A stretch of 64,000 nucleotides of DNA from Armatimonadota bacterium (GTDB lineage Bacteria; Armatimonadota; Zipacnadia; JAUWAU01). Positions 53,715-62,329 of this stretch are shown one piece after another. Below the pieces are notes generated by a model. It worked only from the letters and a program-made list of their open reading frames with translations. It searched no databases and was not told the origin of the DNA. Both the position numbers and the translations under genes were made by a program. The DNA lies in the NCBI GenBank assembly GCA_030601885.1, contig JAUWAU010000011.1:124001-188000 (forward strand), in the 5' to 3' direction. Position 1 is the first letter of the stretch; each line of letters opens with the position of its first letter.

Positions 53715-53743
53715 GTAGGGGCAACCTGCCGGGTCGCCCCTAC
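53715..53743. repeat. 29-bp palindrome (REP-like), copy 2
   Basis: Same family as 20536-20564 with three differences. The TAG stop codon of the LarA-like gene (53742-53740) is formed by the end of this palindrome, so insertion may have trimmed or replaced the original C-terminus. Confidence 0.75.
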
Positions 53744-55014
53744 GAGTGCGGTCGCGATGCCTCGTCGGATACGATCACCCGCCTCGCCTTGCGTATCACG
53801 GCCACGCTCGCGTCGTTGCCCGCGATAGCATGCGCCTCGTCCAGGGCCTCGTCGATGCTGCTCGTCGCGTTCAGGAAGCTGTCGCCTGCCGCCTCGCGCA
53901 TCTGGTCCGAGGTGACGAGAAGAACGCTGGCGCCCTTCTCGACCATTGGCTGAGCCAGAATGCGCGCACCGTGCGCTCCGAGGCTGAAGAGCTCTCGCTG
54001 CTTTGCCCGCGAAACAGCCTCGGCGGGCTGGAGCTGCGTCATCCATTCCTCGAACGCGGCCTCGTCGCCCCAGCACTCCGGGTTCTCACCCACGAGGATG
54101 ATGACCCCGCCGGGCTCCACGATATCAGTCGCCGGCACGACGGCCTTCTTCGTCTGCACCATGCACACATCGTACGGCGCGCCGCCGGGCGAGGCCATGA
54201 CGATCTTCGCGCTGGCCCCGTGGCAGGTGTAAATGCCCGCCGAGCGCTGGCACGCCCGCCGATGTGCCGCGCGCGGATCGCCCGAGAACACGGCCACGAC
54301 CTCGTCGTCGGGCCCGACGACGGCGTTGGTTATCCACGCCAGGGGCACCCGCTCGAGCATCTCCATCATGTCCTCGTGCATGGGGTTGCCGTCGAGGACA
54401 CCGATCTTGGTGCGCGGATCGACGATGAGATAGTGATTCGCGTCGATGGTCGAGTGGTGCGCGATGCCGGGCATCACGATCTTGCGGCCGCCGGTGAAGC
54501 CCGACAGATAGGTGGGCTCCACGATCCCCACACCGAGCACGAGGTCGTGCGCCAAGGCCATCTTGTTGATCCGGATCGGCGTGCCTCGGCTCGTCTCGCC
54601 GAGGTCCTCGTGAGCCGCGTCGTCGAAGGGATCGTGCTGCAGCACCGGGCGCTGCGCCGCGATCTCAGCCCCAAGGTGCTCGGCTATCTCATCGCCGGTC
54701 ATCTGCCGATGCCGCCCGATGGCGATGCCGATCGTGACCTCCGCGCCCGCCTCGTCGCAGGCGGCAAGGATGGGTTCCAGCAGGGGCGTCGGCGATGGCC
54801 GCGTGTTGTCCACCGTAAGGACTAATACGGATTGCTTGCCGGAAAGTAGCTGCCGCAACGGCGGGGTGCCGACCGGTTGGCGCAGCGACTCGTCAACGGC
54901 GGCACGCACGTCGCCGACTTGGCGAGCGCTCTTGGGTTCGATGATCCCTGCCAGATGGCCGTCAGGCACATGAAAGCCAACGGTGCCACGGCCGTAGCCC
55001 AATGAAATGCGCAT
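53740..55014 (-). CDS. LarA-like nickel-dependent racemase/epimerase family protein
   Basis: LarA-family enzymes use a nickel-pincer nucleotide to racemise lactate or other 2-hydroxy acids. The 424-residue product shows the matching residues: DNTRPSP (69-75), His102 (GRHRQMT), Lys178 (GGRKIVMPG, position of the cofactor-bound Lys) and His186/187 (IAHHSTI). ATG 55014 has GGAGGG upstream; the open frame to 55206 is ignored. The larB, larC and larE genes needed to make the cofactor are not in the window. Substrate may be a sugar acid or lactate-like compound. It is divergent from the DUF547 gene. Confidence 0.82.
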   Translation of the reverse strand: MRISLGYGRGTVGFHVPDGHLAGIIEPKSARQVGDVRAAVDESLRQPVGTPPLRQLLSGKQSVLVLTVDNTRPSPTPLLEPILAACDEAGAEVTIGIAIGRHRQMTGDEIAEHLGAEIAAQRPVLQHDPFDDAAHEDLGETSRGTPIRINKMALAHDLVLGVGIVEPTYLSGFTGGRKIVMPGIAHHSTIDANHYLIVDPRTKIGVLDGNPMHEDMMEMLERVPLAWITNAVVGPDDEVVAVFSGDPRAAHRRACQRSAGIYTCHGASAKIVMASPGGAPYDVCMVQTKKAVVPATDIVEPGGVIILVGENPECWGDEAAFEEWMTQLQPAEAVSRAKQRELFSLGAHGARILAQPMVEKGASVLLVTSDQMREAAGDSFLNATSSIDEALDEAHAIAGNDASVAVIRKARRVIVSDEASRPHS

Positions 55015-55266
55015 GAGAAGGGGCCCTCCGAGTAATATCACCTTTGAGCCCATCCTTCGCACATGGGGGCAATTCTCCTGCGCGCTCGGGCGGATCGCCG
55101 TCTGGCACGCTGCCCGGTCGCCGGTTGTAAACTTTTTCACGGTCCGAGGAAGCAGAACGGGTAGAGGTACGGCAGCAAGGGGAAGGCCGTGCCCATGCGT
55201 AATCATTAAACGACAAGCTGTCTGCCTCGTAGGACTTGCAGACTGTCACACTCGTGAGGTGGTCGT

Positions 55267-56193
55267 ATGGAAACACCGCGTCGCCCGATAGGCGTCGGGC
55301 TCGGAATGACGGTCGGGATGATGGTTGTGGCCCTAGCCGCCTTGATGTTCGTCTTTCAGGCGCCCACGGCAGCACCACCGGAGCACCTCGTCATCCCGCG
55401 GGCGTCCACCGCGGCCGTATGGTTCGACATCAAGCCGCTCGATCGCCTGTCTAAGCGGTATGTGGACGAGGTGGGGATGGTGGACTACGAGGGGCTGAAG
55501 AAGGACCACAAAGACTTGGACGCGTTCCTGAGGCAGGTCGCGGAGATCAGCCCCAACAACAACATCGCAACTTTCAGCAGCGAAGAAGAAGCCCTGGCCT
55601 ACTGGATCAACGCCTACAACGCGTGGATGATGAAAGCCGTCATTGACGCGTACCCGACGGAAAGCGTCAACGACATCGGCGAGGATCCTGGCGTGTTCGA
55701 CATCGAGGACAAGACGTGCGGTGGCGATGACCTCTCGCTCAACAACATTGAGAATGACATAGTGCGGACGGCGTTTCTTGAGCCTCGGGTGCACTTCGCC
55801 CTGAACTGCGCCTCCATGAGCTGCCCGTGGCTGCCGCAGGAGGCCTTTGATCCGGAGCGCCTGGACGAGCAGCTCGAGAGAGAAGCCCGCAGGTTTTTCG
55901 CCGATCCGTCGCACCTCGTCGTCGATGTGGAGACCAAGACGGTGAGCCTGACCTCCATTCTCGACTGGTATCAGGAGGATTTCCTGAGGTGGCTGACGGA
56001 GGTCAAGGGAATCGAGGATCCGAGCGTGCTCGATTATGTGAGGCTCTACGCCCCTGAGGACGTGGCGAATCAGATCGGCGATGACTTCAGCGTCGAGTAT
56101 CTCGAATACGACTGGCGCCTCAACGACCGGAACGCGGAGTGGGCGGAGCTGCGGAAGCCGTTGGCCGGCACGACCGTGGCGTCTGAGCAGTAA
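55267..56193 (+). CDS. DUF547-domain membrane-anchored protein
   Basis: A 308-residue exported protein with an N-terminal helix (about 12-31, GMTVGMMVVALAALMFVFQ) and a DUF547 domain (about 100-240) with the family marks YWINAYNAWMMKAVID, LNCASMSCPWLP and the Glu/His-containing LEPRVHFALNC. DUF547 proteins are found in many bacteria, often next to arsenic or copper genes; the function is unknown, though a papain-like fold has been proposed. It is divergent from LarA-like and convergent with the TIGR04282-type gene. Confidence 0.87.
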   Translation: METPRRPIGVGLGMTVGMMVVALAALMFVFQAPTAAPPEHLVIPRASTAAVWFDIKPLDRLSKRYVDEVGMVDYEGLKKDHKDLDAFLRQVAEISPNNNIATFSSEEEALAYWINAYNAWMMKAVIDAYPTESVNDIGEDPGVFDIEDKTCGGDDLSLNNIENDIVRTAFLEPRVHFALNCASMSCPWLPQEAFDPERLDEQLEREARRFFADPSHLVVDVETKTVSLTSILDWYQEDFLRWLTEVKGIEDPSVLDYVRLYAPEDVANQIGDDFSVEYLEYDWRLNDRNAEWAELRKPLAGTTVASEQ

Positions 56194-56274
56194 AGCCGAT
56201 GGTTGGTGGTCAATGATATTGGCGCCAGGGAGAGCCATCTTGAGCGACCCGCGTTGTGGGGCGGGGGCTCGGTA

Positions 56275-56931
56275 CTACGTCGCCAGCGCCGCACGCACGT
56301 GCGGAAGTGCATCGGGCGGCAGTGTGTCCAGATCCGCTGCCAGTCGGTGCAGAGATTCGACGTCGTCGATATCGTACCACTCCGGCAGCGTTGCGCAGCC
56401 GAGGCCGGCCTTCTCAAACGCGGCCCGTGTGTCGTCAAGGGCATGCTCCGTGCTCCAGCGGACGCCGGCGAGAATCCCGCGCGGCCAGATGCCCCTGACG
56501 CCCACGAGGTAGTATCCGCCATCCTCGCACGGCCCAAGCACGGTGTCGAAGTCGCGAAGGGCATCGAAGGCCCGCCGCAAGAACTCCTGCGGCAAATGCG
56601 GCGCGTCCATTCCAACGAATACGGTCGCATCGTCCGATGAGGGCCGAAGGGCAGCCAGCGCGTTCTCGAGGCGCTCGCCGAGGTGCGCCCCTTCCTGACG
56701 AAGCAGGGGCCACCGCTGAGAGACGACCCCGGCGAAGTACGATCGGTCATCGGTGAATGCCAGGACCAGTTCCGGCCGAGGAGAGCCGATGCTCTCGCAT
56801 AGCGTCAGCGTATCCGCCAGAAGCGCTTCAGCAACGAGAGCTGCGGCGCCAGCGCCGATGGCGGTGGCCAGGCGAGTCTTCGCCACCCCGCGCACGGGCG
56901 GCTTGGCAAATAGGACCAGCGTGCATTTCAC
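56275..56931 (-). CDS. TIGR04282-type glycosyltransferase (DUF2064)
   Basis: A 218-residue GT-A fold protein of the kind often annotated as an arsenosugar biosynthesis glycosyltransferase. It has the family N-terminus CTLVLFAKPPVRGVAKTRLA, the nucleotide-binding DD region (LAFTDDRSYF), VFVGMDAPHLPQEFL and GPCEDGGYYLVGVRG. The GTG start at 56931 overlaps the stop of the upstream GT2 gene by four bases (GTGA), so they are coupled. Its substrate is not known from sequence. Confidence 0.87.
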   Translation of the reverse strand: MKCTLVLFAKPPVRGVAKTRLATAIGAGAAALVAEALLADTLTLCESIGSPRPELVLAFTDDRSYFAGVVSQRWPLLRQEGAHLGERLENALAALRPSSDDATVFVGMDAPHLPQEFLRRAFDALRDFDTVLGPCEDGGYYLVGVRGIWPRGILAGVRWSTEHALDDTRAAFEKAGLGCATLPEWYDIDDVESLHRLAADLDTLPPDALPHVRAALAT

Positions 56932-57626
56932 CACAGAGCGTACCTGAGAATAGTAAGGATGATCTTGAAGCCCGCCTTGATTGTGCCGGACACGGTGCCC
57001 GATATCTTGGACCGGCCAATCCTGCGGCGATAGCGGACCGGCACTTCGACGACGCGCAGACCTCTTCGCACGACCTTGATCTGCATCTCTACCGTCCATC
57101 CGTAGTTCGTGTCCATCATGTCGAGTCTCTGTAGGGCATCCCAGCGTATTGCGCGAAAGGGTCCCAGGTCGGTATATCGGTGGCCCAGAAACAGCCGCAT
57201 GAGCAGGCAGGCGAGCCGGTTGCCGTATACCTGCTGAGGCGTGAGGGAGCCGGGCTCTTTTTCGCCGAGAGCGCGAGAGCCAATCACGAGATCCGCTTCC
57301 CCCGCGATAATGGGGCCGATGAGGCTGGGAAGCTCCTCGGGGTAATCGCTGTGATCGCCGTCCAGGAACACGAGGATGTCGGTGTCGCCGATCTCGGCAA
57401 GGCCCCGCAGACACGCGCTGCCATAGCCGCGGCGCTCCTCGCGGACGACACGAGCGCCATGCGCCCTGGCCACCTCGACGGTCCGGTCCGACGAACCGTT
57501 GTCCACCACTAGGATGTCGGTGACCGGTGGACGAGGTATCTCATCGATGACCGCGCCAATGGCGTCTTCCTCGTCGAGAGCCGGGATGAGGACGGACACC
57601 CGGGTCGTGCTACTGGGTGTGGCCAT
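56928..57626 (-). CDS. GT2 glycosyltransferase (dolichyl-phosphate-sugar synthase-like)
   Basis: A 232-residue GT2 enzyme with VSVLIPALDEEDAIGAV, the nucleotide motif VVDNGSSD (41-48), the metal DGDHSDYPE motif (Asp89, Asp91), and the GYGSACLRG and TNYGWTVEMQIKVVRR stretches typical of polyprenyl-phosphate glucose/mannose synthases. No transmembrane helices at the end. It would load a sugar on a lipid carrier for the GT-C enzyme encoded divergently. Its start overlaps that gene's start region on the opposite strand. Confidence 0.88.
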   Translation of the reverse strand: MATPSSTTRVSVLIPALDEEDAIGAVIDEIPRPPVTDILVVDNGSSDRTVEVARAHGARVVREERRGYGSACLRGLAEIGDTDILVFLDGDHSDYPEELPSLIGPIIAGEADLVIGSRALGEKEPGSLTPQQVYGNRLACLLMRLFLGHRYTDLGPFRAIRWDALQRLDMMDTNYGWTVEMQIKVVRRGLRVVEVPVRYRRRIGRSKISGTVSGTIKAGFKIILTILRYALW

Positions 57627-58839
57627 CGCGGTGTGCCTCTTCGCCGTGCGATCCTTCGAGGACTCTGCGGCTCAGATCCCCGGTTTTCTCGTGGTGATGG
57701 CGGCGGCGTTTCTGTGCTACTTCGCCGCGCTGCTTCTCGTGCGCAACCCCGCCTGCGTGGTGTCGGCTCGCCTGATCATCGCCATCGCCGTGTTGATACA
57801 GATCGCTCCCTACAGCCGGAGGCCGCGGTGGGATCACGACGCCTACCGGTATCATTGGGACGGGCTCGTTCTCGCTCACGGCGTGAATCCGTATCGATAC
57901 GCACCGGGGGATCACGAGCTCGCCCGGCTCCGCGACGGCTACTGGGAGCTTATCGACTACAAGCACATCAAGACGATTTACCCGCCGGTCACGCAATTCC
58001 TCGTTGGCGCCGGCTACTTCCTCGACCGCACGCCGCGGCGCATTCTGCTGCTCGCCATGGGGTTCAACCTGCTGTGCCTCTGGCCGCTTCTTCTCCTGCT
58101 CCGCGCTCGAGGCCTCGACCAGAAGTGGCTGACAATCTACGCCTGGAACCCGCTGCTGGCCAACGAATTCGCTATCGGCGGGCACCTTGATCCGATATCA
58201 GTCTTCCTGCTGTTGGCAGCTCTGTACGCGCTTGAGCGGAAGTGCATGTGGCGGAGCGGCGCGCTGATTGGCCTCAGCGTCATGGCAAAAACGCAGATGA
58301 TCCTGGCGGCTCCGCTCCTCCTGCGGCGCACGGGAGTGAAGGGCATCGTCGCTTTCGCTGCGCTGTGCGTGGGGGTGCTGGCGCCGTTCGTCGGCGCGGG
58401 CGTGAGCGACCTGCTCTCCGGCAGCCTGGCCTACCTGCGCCAGTGGGAGAATAACAGCAGCGTTTTCGCCGTTCTGCGATACCTCCTCGGCGACGGGACG
58501 GCTCGGGCCATCACGGCGTGCGTCATGATAGCGCTCACTGGGTGGCTGAGTGTGCGTCGGGGCGACGTCATCTTGCACGTCGGCTGCGTGTTGGGGGCCC
58601 TGCTTCTGCTCAGCCCGACCTTCTTCCCCTGGTACGTGTCCTGGGTGCTGCCCTTCGTGTGCTTGTACCCGGCGGTAACGGGGGTGGTCGTCACCTTCCT
58701 GCTATTGGCGCCCTATGTCTACTACTACGACAAGCCACTGGGCTTCTTGGTGCGGATTCCGGAGTTCATACTGCTCTACGCAATGGCCGGCGTGGAGTAT
58801 GCGCTGTGGCGCCGCCGTCGGGGTACAGCGTCACGATAG
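57586..58839 (+). CDS. GT-C integral membrane glycosyltransferase (GT87-like)
   Basis: An integral membrane sugar transferase of about 417 residues with 10 or so membrane helices. Typical GT-C marks: RWDHDAYRYHWDG in the first loop and GVNPYRYAP, then YPPVTQFLVGAGY and FAIGGHLDPISVFLLLAAL. It uses lipid-linked sugars at the outer face of the membrane. ATG 57586 (GAG-type weak ribosome site) was chosen; GTG 57607 also fits. The start overlaps the divergent GT2 gene by about 40 bases. It ends 7 bases before the convergent small secreted gene. Confidence 0.8.
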   Translation: MRTDTRVVLLGVAIAVCLFAVRSFEDSAAQIPGFLVVMAAAFLCYFAALLLVRNPACVVSARLIIAIAVLIQIAPYSRRPRWDHDAYRYHWDGLVLAHGVNPYRYAPGDHELARLRDGYWELIDYKHIKTIYPPVTQFLVGAGYFLDRTPRRILLLAMGFNLLCLWPLLLLLRARGLDQKWLTIYAWNPLLANEFAIGGHLDPISVFLLLAALYALERKCMWRSGALIGLSVMAKTQMILAAPLLLRRTGVKGIVAFAALCVGVLAPFVGAGVSDLLSGSLAYLRQWENNSSVFAVLRYLLGDGTARAITACVMIALTGWLSVRRGDVILHVGCVLGALLLLSPTFFPWYVSWVLPFVCLYPAVTGVVVTFLLLAPYVYYYDKPLGFLVRIPEFILLYAMAGVEYALWRRRRGTASR

Positions 58840-58846
58840 GCGGGCT

Positions 58847-59314
58847 CTACTGCATCGTGCGCAGGTAGCCCTTCAGCACGGTGATGCCCTGGGAGAAGCC
58901 TGCCCGGCGATCGTTCGGGTGGTATTTCACCACCACCACGTCCCTGCCGACGGGGCACCAGGGCAAGCCGCCGACGAAGCTGATCATGCCCTGGCGATCG
59001 GCGCGCAGCTTGTGCCACCTTGAGGTCATCTCGTGGGTGCGCCTCACCTTGCTCCCCTCCATGTCCACCAGCCACAGGGTGTACAGCGCGTCAGGACGCA
59101 CCCCCTTGACATGCAGGTAGCACCGGTGAAACGTCTCCGCCATGTTGCAGGCGAAGACGACGGCTCCGGCGGCATCGTGGAAGGGGCCGGTTGGCTTGAG
59201 GTACAAAGTCGCCTTCTGCCACGCTCCGCCCTCCGGGGGCTTGTAGCTCTCGGAGGCCCACGCCGACGCACCAGGGGTTACGGCCAGCAGTAGCAGCAAA
59301 GGATAGCGCAGCAT
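58847..59314 (-). CDS. Small secreted protein, PPEGG paralogue 1
   Basis: A 155-residue exported protein (signal peptide LLLLLAVTPGASAWAS region). The mature part begins SYKPPEGGAWQKATLYLKP and carries FACNMAETFHRCYLHVKG, LYTLWLVDMEG and WCPVGRDVVVVKYHP. It has a clear tandem paralogue 10 bases upstream on the same strand, sharing the PPEGG start, the CNMAET/CNIAET box and the CP-GR box. Two Cys are conserved between them, suggesting a disulfide. No known family recognised. Confidence 0.78.
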   Translation of the reverse strand: MLRYPLLLLLAVTPGASAWASESYKPPEGGAWQKATLYLKPTGPFHDAAGAVVFACNMAETFHRCYLHVKGVRPDALYTLWLVDMEGSKVRRTHEMTSRWHKLRADRQGMISFVGGLPWCPVGRDVVVVKYHPNDRRAGFSQGITVLKGYLRTMQ

Positions 59315-59324
59315 GGCGGGCCTC

Positions 59325-59804
59325 CTATGGTATCTTGCCGATTAGGGCGGCTCGCGCCTTCGTTGTGTCGCGCGAGTTGCCGTCGGCGTGGTATCGCACC
59401 TGCACCTGGTTGTACCTGCCCTGCGGACAGGAGCTGAGGTTGGAGGCCAAGGCCAGCTTGCCGAACAGATCGGCCTTCAGCGAGCGGGCCGGGTCATCCA
59501 CGCGCGTCTGCCTGATCGTCTTCCTCTTCTTCACGTCGAACTTCACCAGCCAGACCGAATATGTGCCCTCTTTGACGAGGTTCTCGGCGGCGAGCTGGAT
59601 CCGGTGCTGTGTCTCCGCGATGTTACACGCCAGGATCGCCTTCCCCTTGGCGTCCTTGTCAACTTCCGTTCCCTTGAGGACCACGGTGCTGTACTGCCAG
59701 CGGTCTCCGCCCTCCGGGGGCCTGTAGGGCGTCGAGTCGGCCCCTGCCCACGCACCCACGAGCCATACCACGACCATGCATGCACCCGCTGCTCTCCACA
59801 TCAT
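59325..59804 (-). CDS. Small secreted protein, PPEGG paralogue 2
   Basis: A 159-residue exported protein (signal peptide MMWRAAGACMVVVWLVGAWA). It shares with its downstream neighbour YRPPEGGDRWQ, ILACNIAETQHRIQL, YSVWLVKFD, SCPQGRYNQVQVRYH and a similar strand order. GTG 59810 and ATG 59804 are both possible. The pair likely arose by duplication and forms one transcript. Function unknown; location beside an iron-sulfur membrane protein hints at periplasmic redox or metal work (inference). Confidence 0.75.
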   Translation of the reverse strand: MMWRAAGACMVVVWLVGAWAGADSTPYRPPEGGDRWQYSTVVLKGTEVDKDAKGKAILACNIAETQHRIQLAAENLVKEGTYSVWLVKFDVKKRKTIRQTRVDDPARSLKADLFGKLALASNLSSCPQGRYNQVQVRYHADGNSRDTTKARAALIGKIP

Positions 59805-59863
59805 TCCCACCTGCCTCTATCACTGAATACCCACGCCGATGGCAGCCGCCGGTGAGGGCTGTT

Positions 59864-60991
59864 TCACTCGACTGCGAACGACAGCACGCGCCGTGGGCAC
59901 TTCTGGATACACATCCCGCATCCCACGCACGACGTGGTCTTGACCGGCTCGCCGCGCATGGCGTGCCCCCGGATGTCGATGCCCATCTCGCAGTATGTGT
60001 TGCACATGCCGCACGCCATGCACAGCTCCCCCCGCGTGCGGATGGCGTAGCGGCCGTAGTAAGCCAGGAGGCCGAACAGTCCGGCCCACGGGCAGAAGTA
60101 GCGGCACCAGATTCGCGCGCCCATCAGGCTATACAAGCCAACGCCCGCGAGGCTGGAGAACACGAATTTGACCACCAAGTCGTAATGCTCGCCGACATCG
60201 AGGATCGCTGCCAGCTTCTCCTTGGGTGCGAGCAGCGCGTAAACGGTGAAAACCATGGCGGCCACCACGAAGACCCAGATGACCGGCTCCACCTTCCGCG
60301 CCCACCTACTCCGGGGGGTGAGTCGGCGGAATGGGTCGCCGAAGGTCTCGGCCAGACAACCGCACCCGCACAGCCACGAACAGTAGAGCTTCCTGCCGTG
60401 GAAATACACCAGCACCGGCATTATGACGAGGGCTGCGATGAGGTTGTAGGCCAGAAATATCTTCACGATCTTCGAGAGTGCGTAGTACTTGCCGATGAGC
60501 AGGGCATTGACCTCAAGAGGCCAGACGTACATGAAGAAGACGCCGGAACCGGAGCTGTCCCTGCTGCCGCCCATCCATTCATAGGGGAGCAGATATGCGG
60601 CCATGAATCCAATGAAGAGCTGGGCTCCCATATTGAAGCAGGTGCGGCAGATCATGTACCGGTCCTTGCCCCAGTACAGCACAATGAATCGCACGCCCAT
60701 GGTCAGGATCGCGACCGTGTAGAGCACGGCGTACCAGAAGCTGGCGCCGTAGCTGTAGCCCCCGACGCGGATCTTCCACTCGCCGAAACGCATTGAGAAG
60801 TAGAAGCCGAGGATCAACAGCGCCAAGGCCACCAAAGGCGCAGCCGTCCACTTGCGCGTCAGGATCAGCAGAACAACGAGCACTACCACTGGGACCCAGA
60901 AGTATGCTGGCCACATCTGGGCCAGATAGATGGCCGTTATGATGAGGAGTAAGCCGATAATGGGATGTTTAGGCCATTGTGTTAGCGGCAT
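59864..60991 (-). CDS. NapH-like membrane protein with two 4Fe-4S clusters
   Basis: A 375-residue membrane electron-transfer protein. About seven membrane helices; cytosolic CxxxCP-type motifs Cys204-x3-Cys208 (CSWLCGCGC) and Cys296-x3-Cys300 (CRYFCPWAG), characteristic of NapH/NosR/CcoG-type proteins, and a C-terminal 2[4Fe-4S] ferredoxin (CMACGMCNTYC, 324-334; CVGCGMCIQKCP, 355-365). An extra CRTC pair occurs at 115-118. The neighbour 12 bases upstream on the same strand is an FAD oxidoreductase, so it may feed electrons from NAD(P)H or quinol to an unknown acceptor. Confidence 0.9.
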   Translation of the reverse strand: MPLTQWPKHPIIGLLLIITAIYLAQMWPAYFWVPVVVLVVLLILTRKWTAAPLVALALLILGFYFSMRFGEWKIRVGGYSYGASFWYAVLYTVAILTMGVRFIVLYWGKDRYMICRTCFNMGAQLFIGFMAAYLLPYEWMGGSRDSSGSGVFFMYVWPLEVNALLIGKYYALSKIVKIFLAYNLIAALVIMPVLVYFHGRKLYCSWLCGCGCLAETFGDPFRRLTPRSRWARKVEPVIWVFVVAAMVFTVYALLAPKEKLAAILDVGEHYDLVVKFVFSSLAGVGLYSLMGARIWCRYFCPWAGLFGLLAYYGRYAIRTRGELCMACGMCNTYCEMGIDIRGHAMRGEPVKTTSCVGCGMCIQKCPRRVLSFAVE

Positions 60992-61003
60992 GGTGGCAGC
61001 ACC

Positions 61004-62329
61004 CTACAGGCAGTCTTCGCGCCAGGTTCTCCGTGTGCCGAACGGCCAGAAGGGCGGCCGCCGCGAAAGCCTACGCCGCTCCCCGATTCGCGCGCGAGGC
61101 GCCCTGTCCGATACCTTGTCGCCGAACACCCGCTGCACGCTGGCGATGGCCGCCGATAGAGTCATCGAGGTGGAGACCATGTGCTCGAGGTCTTCTTTTG
61201 TGAGGGCCGTCCCGAGGAAGGTGGCTCCCACGAGCCGCTCGTCCTCGTGCACGAGCCTCAGGCAATCCAGGCCGTTGGGAGCCTCGATGTTGTGTTCCTC
61301 ATAATCGTTCCAGGGGGCGGGCACCTCGCCGTGGCTGCAGAAGTCCAGGTCCATGAACATGGCGGACGTGTACGGGGTCGTCTGCTCGTAGTGGCACTCG
61401 CCGCCGGTCATCATCTCGCCCGCCACCCACCCCATCGGTTGGGCCGTGTACCAGAGCTTCTGGATGACGGTGCGCTCCTGGCCGGGGAATTTGATTTCGG
61501 CGCAATCTCCCGCCGCGAAGACGTCGGCGTCACTCGTCCTCATGCACTCGTCTACCAGGATGCCCCTATCGGATTCGATGCCGCTTCCGTCGAGAAACTC
61601 CATGGCGGCAGACACACCAATGGACCGTACCACCAGGTCTACCTCATACCGATCTCCCGCGTCGTCGATGACGGCACTCACGTGCCCGGCTTCGTTTACC
61701 TCAAAGCGATCGACCAATCGTTGGAGGTGCATAGACACGTTGTGGTGCGCAAACCGTTCCTCGACGCACCGCCCCTGTAGTTCGCTGCACAGTATGGGGA
61801 AGAAGTAGTCCTCGCGGATGAGAAAGCTTGTGGGGACCTTCAGCGCGTGCAACACCTCAGCGGCCTCCGCACCAATAAGACCGCCGCCGATGACCATCGC
61901 CCGCCGAGCAGTGCGAGTCTCGGCCAGGATCTTGTCGGCATCCGCCAGGGTGACGAAGTCGTGAATCCCGTCAGCGTCCTCATTTTCGACGCCCAGCCTG
62001 TTCCCTCGTGTGCCGGACGCTATCAGCAGCTTGTCGTAGGGCATCGTGTCGCCGCTCTCGAGCTGCAGCTCGTGGGCGCCCGCGTTCACACCGGTCACCT
62101 TGTCGTGCACCAGCGTGGCGTTCATGCGGCGGTAGTGCTCCTGGTCGGCAATGTACAGGTCCCGCCGCCAGCAGTGGTCCATGACGTAGTACATCAGGCC
62201 GCAGCGGGAGTAGTAGGGCTCGGGCTCATCGCTCACCATCGTGATGGGGCTCTCCGGATCCAGGTCGTGAATGCGGCGTGCCGCCGCGTTCGCCGCGACG
62301 GAATTTCCGATGATGACGTAGTTGGTCAT
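61004..62329 (-). CDS. CoA-disulfide-reductase-like FAD/NAD(P) oxidoreductase
   Basis: A 441-residue flavoprotein disulfide-reductase family member. ATG 62329 overlaps the stop of the M28 gene (ATGA); the open frame to 62455 is ignored. The N-terminal FAD motif is VIIGNSVAANAAARRI, the NAD(P) motif MVIGGGLIGAEAAEVL, and VFAAGDCAEIK marks the second FAD site. A single Cys43 (YYSRCGLMYY) is placed as in CoA-disulfide reductase/NADH-polysulfide reductases rather than a redox Cys pair. It likely passes electrons from NAD(P)H to a thiol or metal centre; together with the NapH-like protein this is a candidate redox module. Confidence 0.87.
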   Translation of the reverse strand: MTNYVIIGNSVAANAAARRIHDLDPESPITMVSDEPEPYYSRCGLMYYVMDHCWRRDLYIADQEHYRRMNATLVHDKVTGVNAGAHELQLESGDTMPYDKLLIASGTRGNRLGVENEDADGIHDFVTLADADKILAETRTARRAMVIGGGLIGAEAAEVLHALKVPTSFLIREDYFFPILCSELQGRCVEERFAHHNVSMHLQRLVDRFEVNEAGHVSAVIDDAGDRYEVDLVVRSIGVSAAMEFLDGSGIESDRGILVDECMRTSDADVFAAGDCAEIKFPGQERTVIQKLWYTAQPMGWVAGEMMTGGECHYEQTTPYTSAMFMDLDFCSHGEVPAPWNDYEEHNIEAPNGLDCLRLVHEDERLVGATFLGTALTKEDLEHMVSTSMTLSAAIASVQRVFGDKVSDRAPRARIGERRRLSRRPPFWPFGTRRTWREDCL

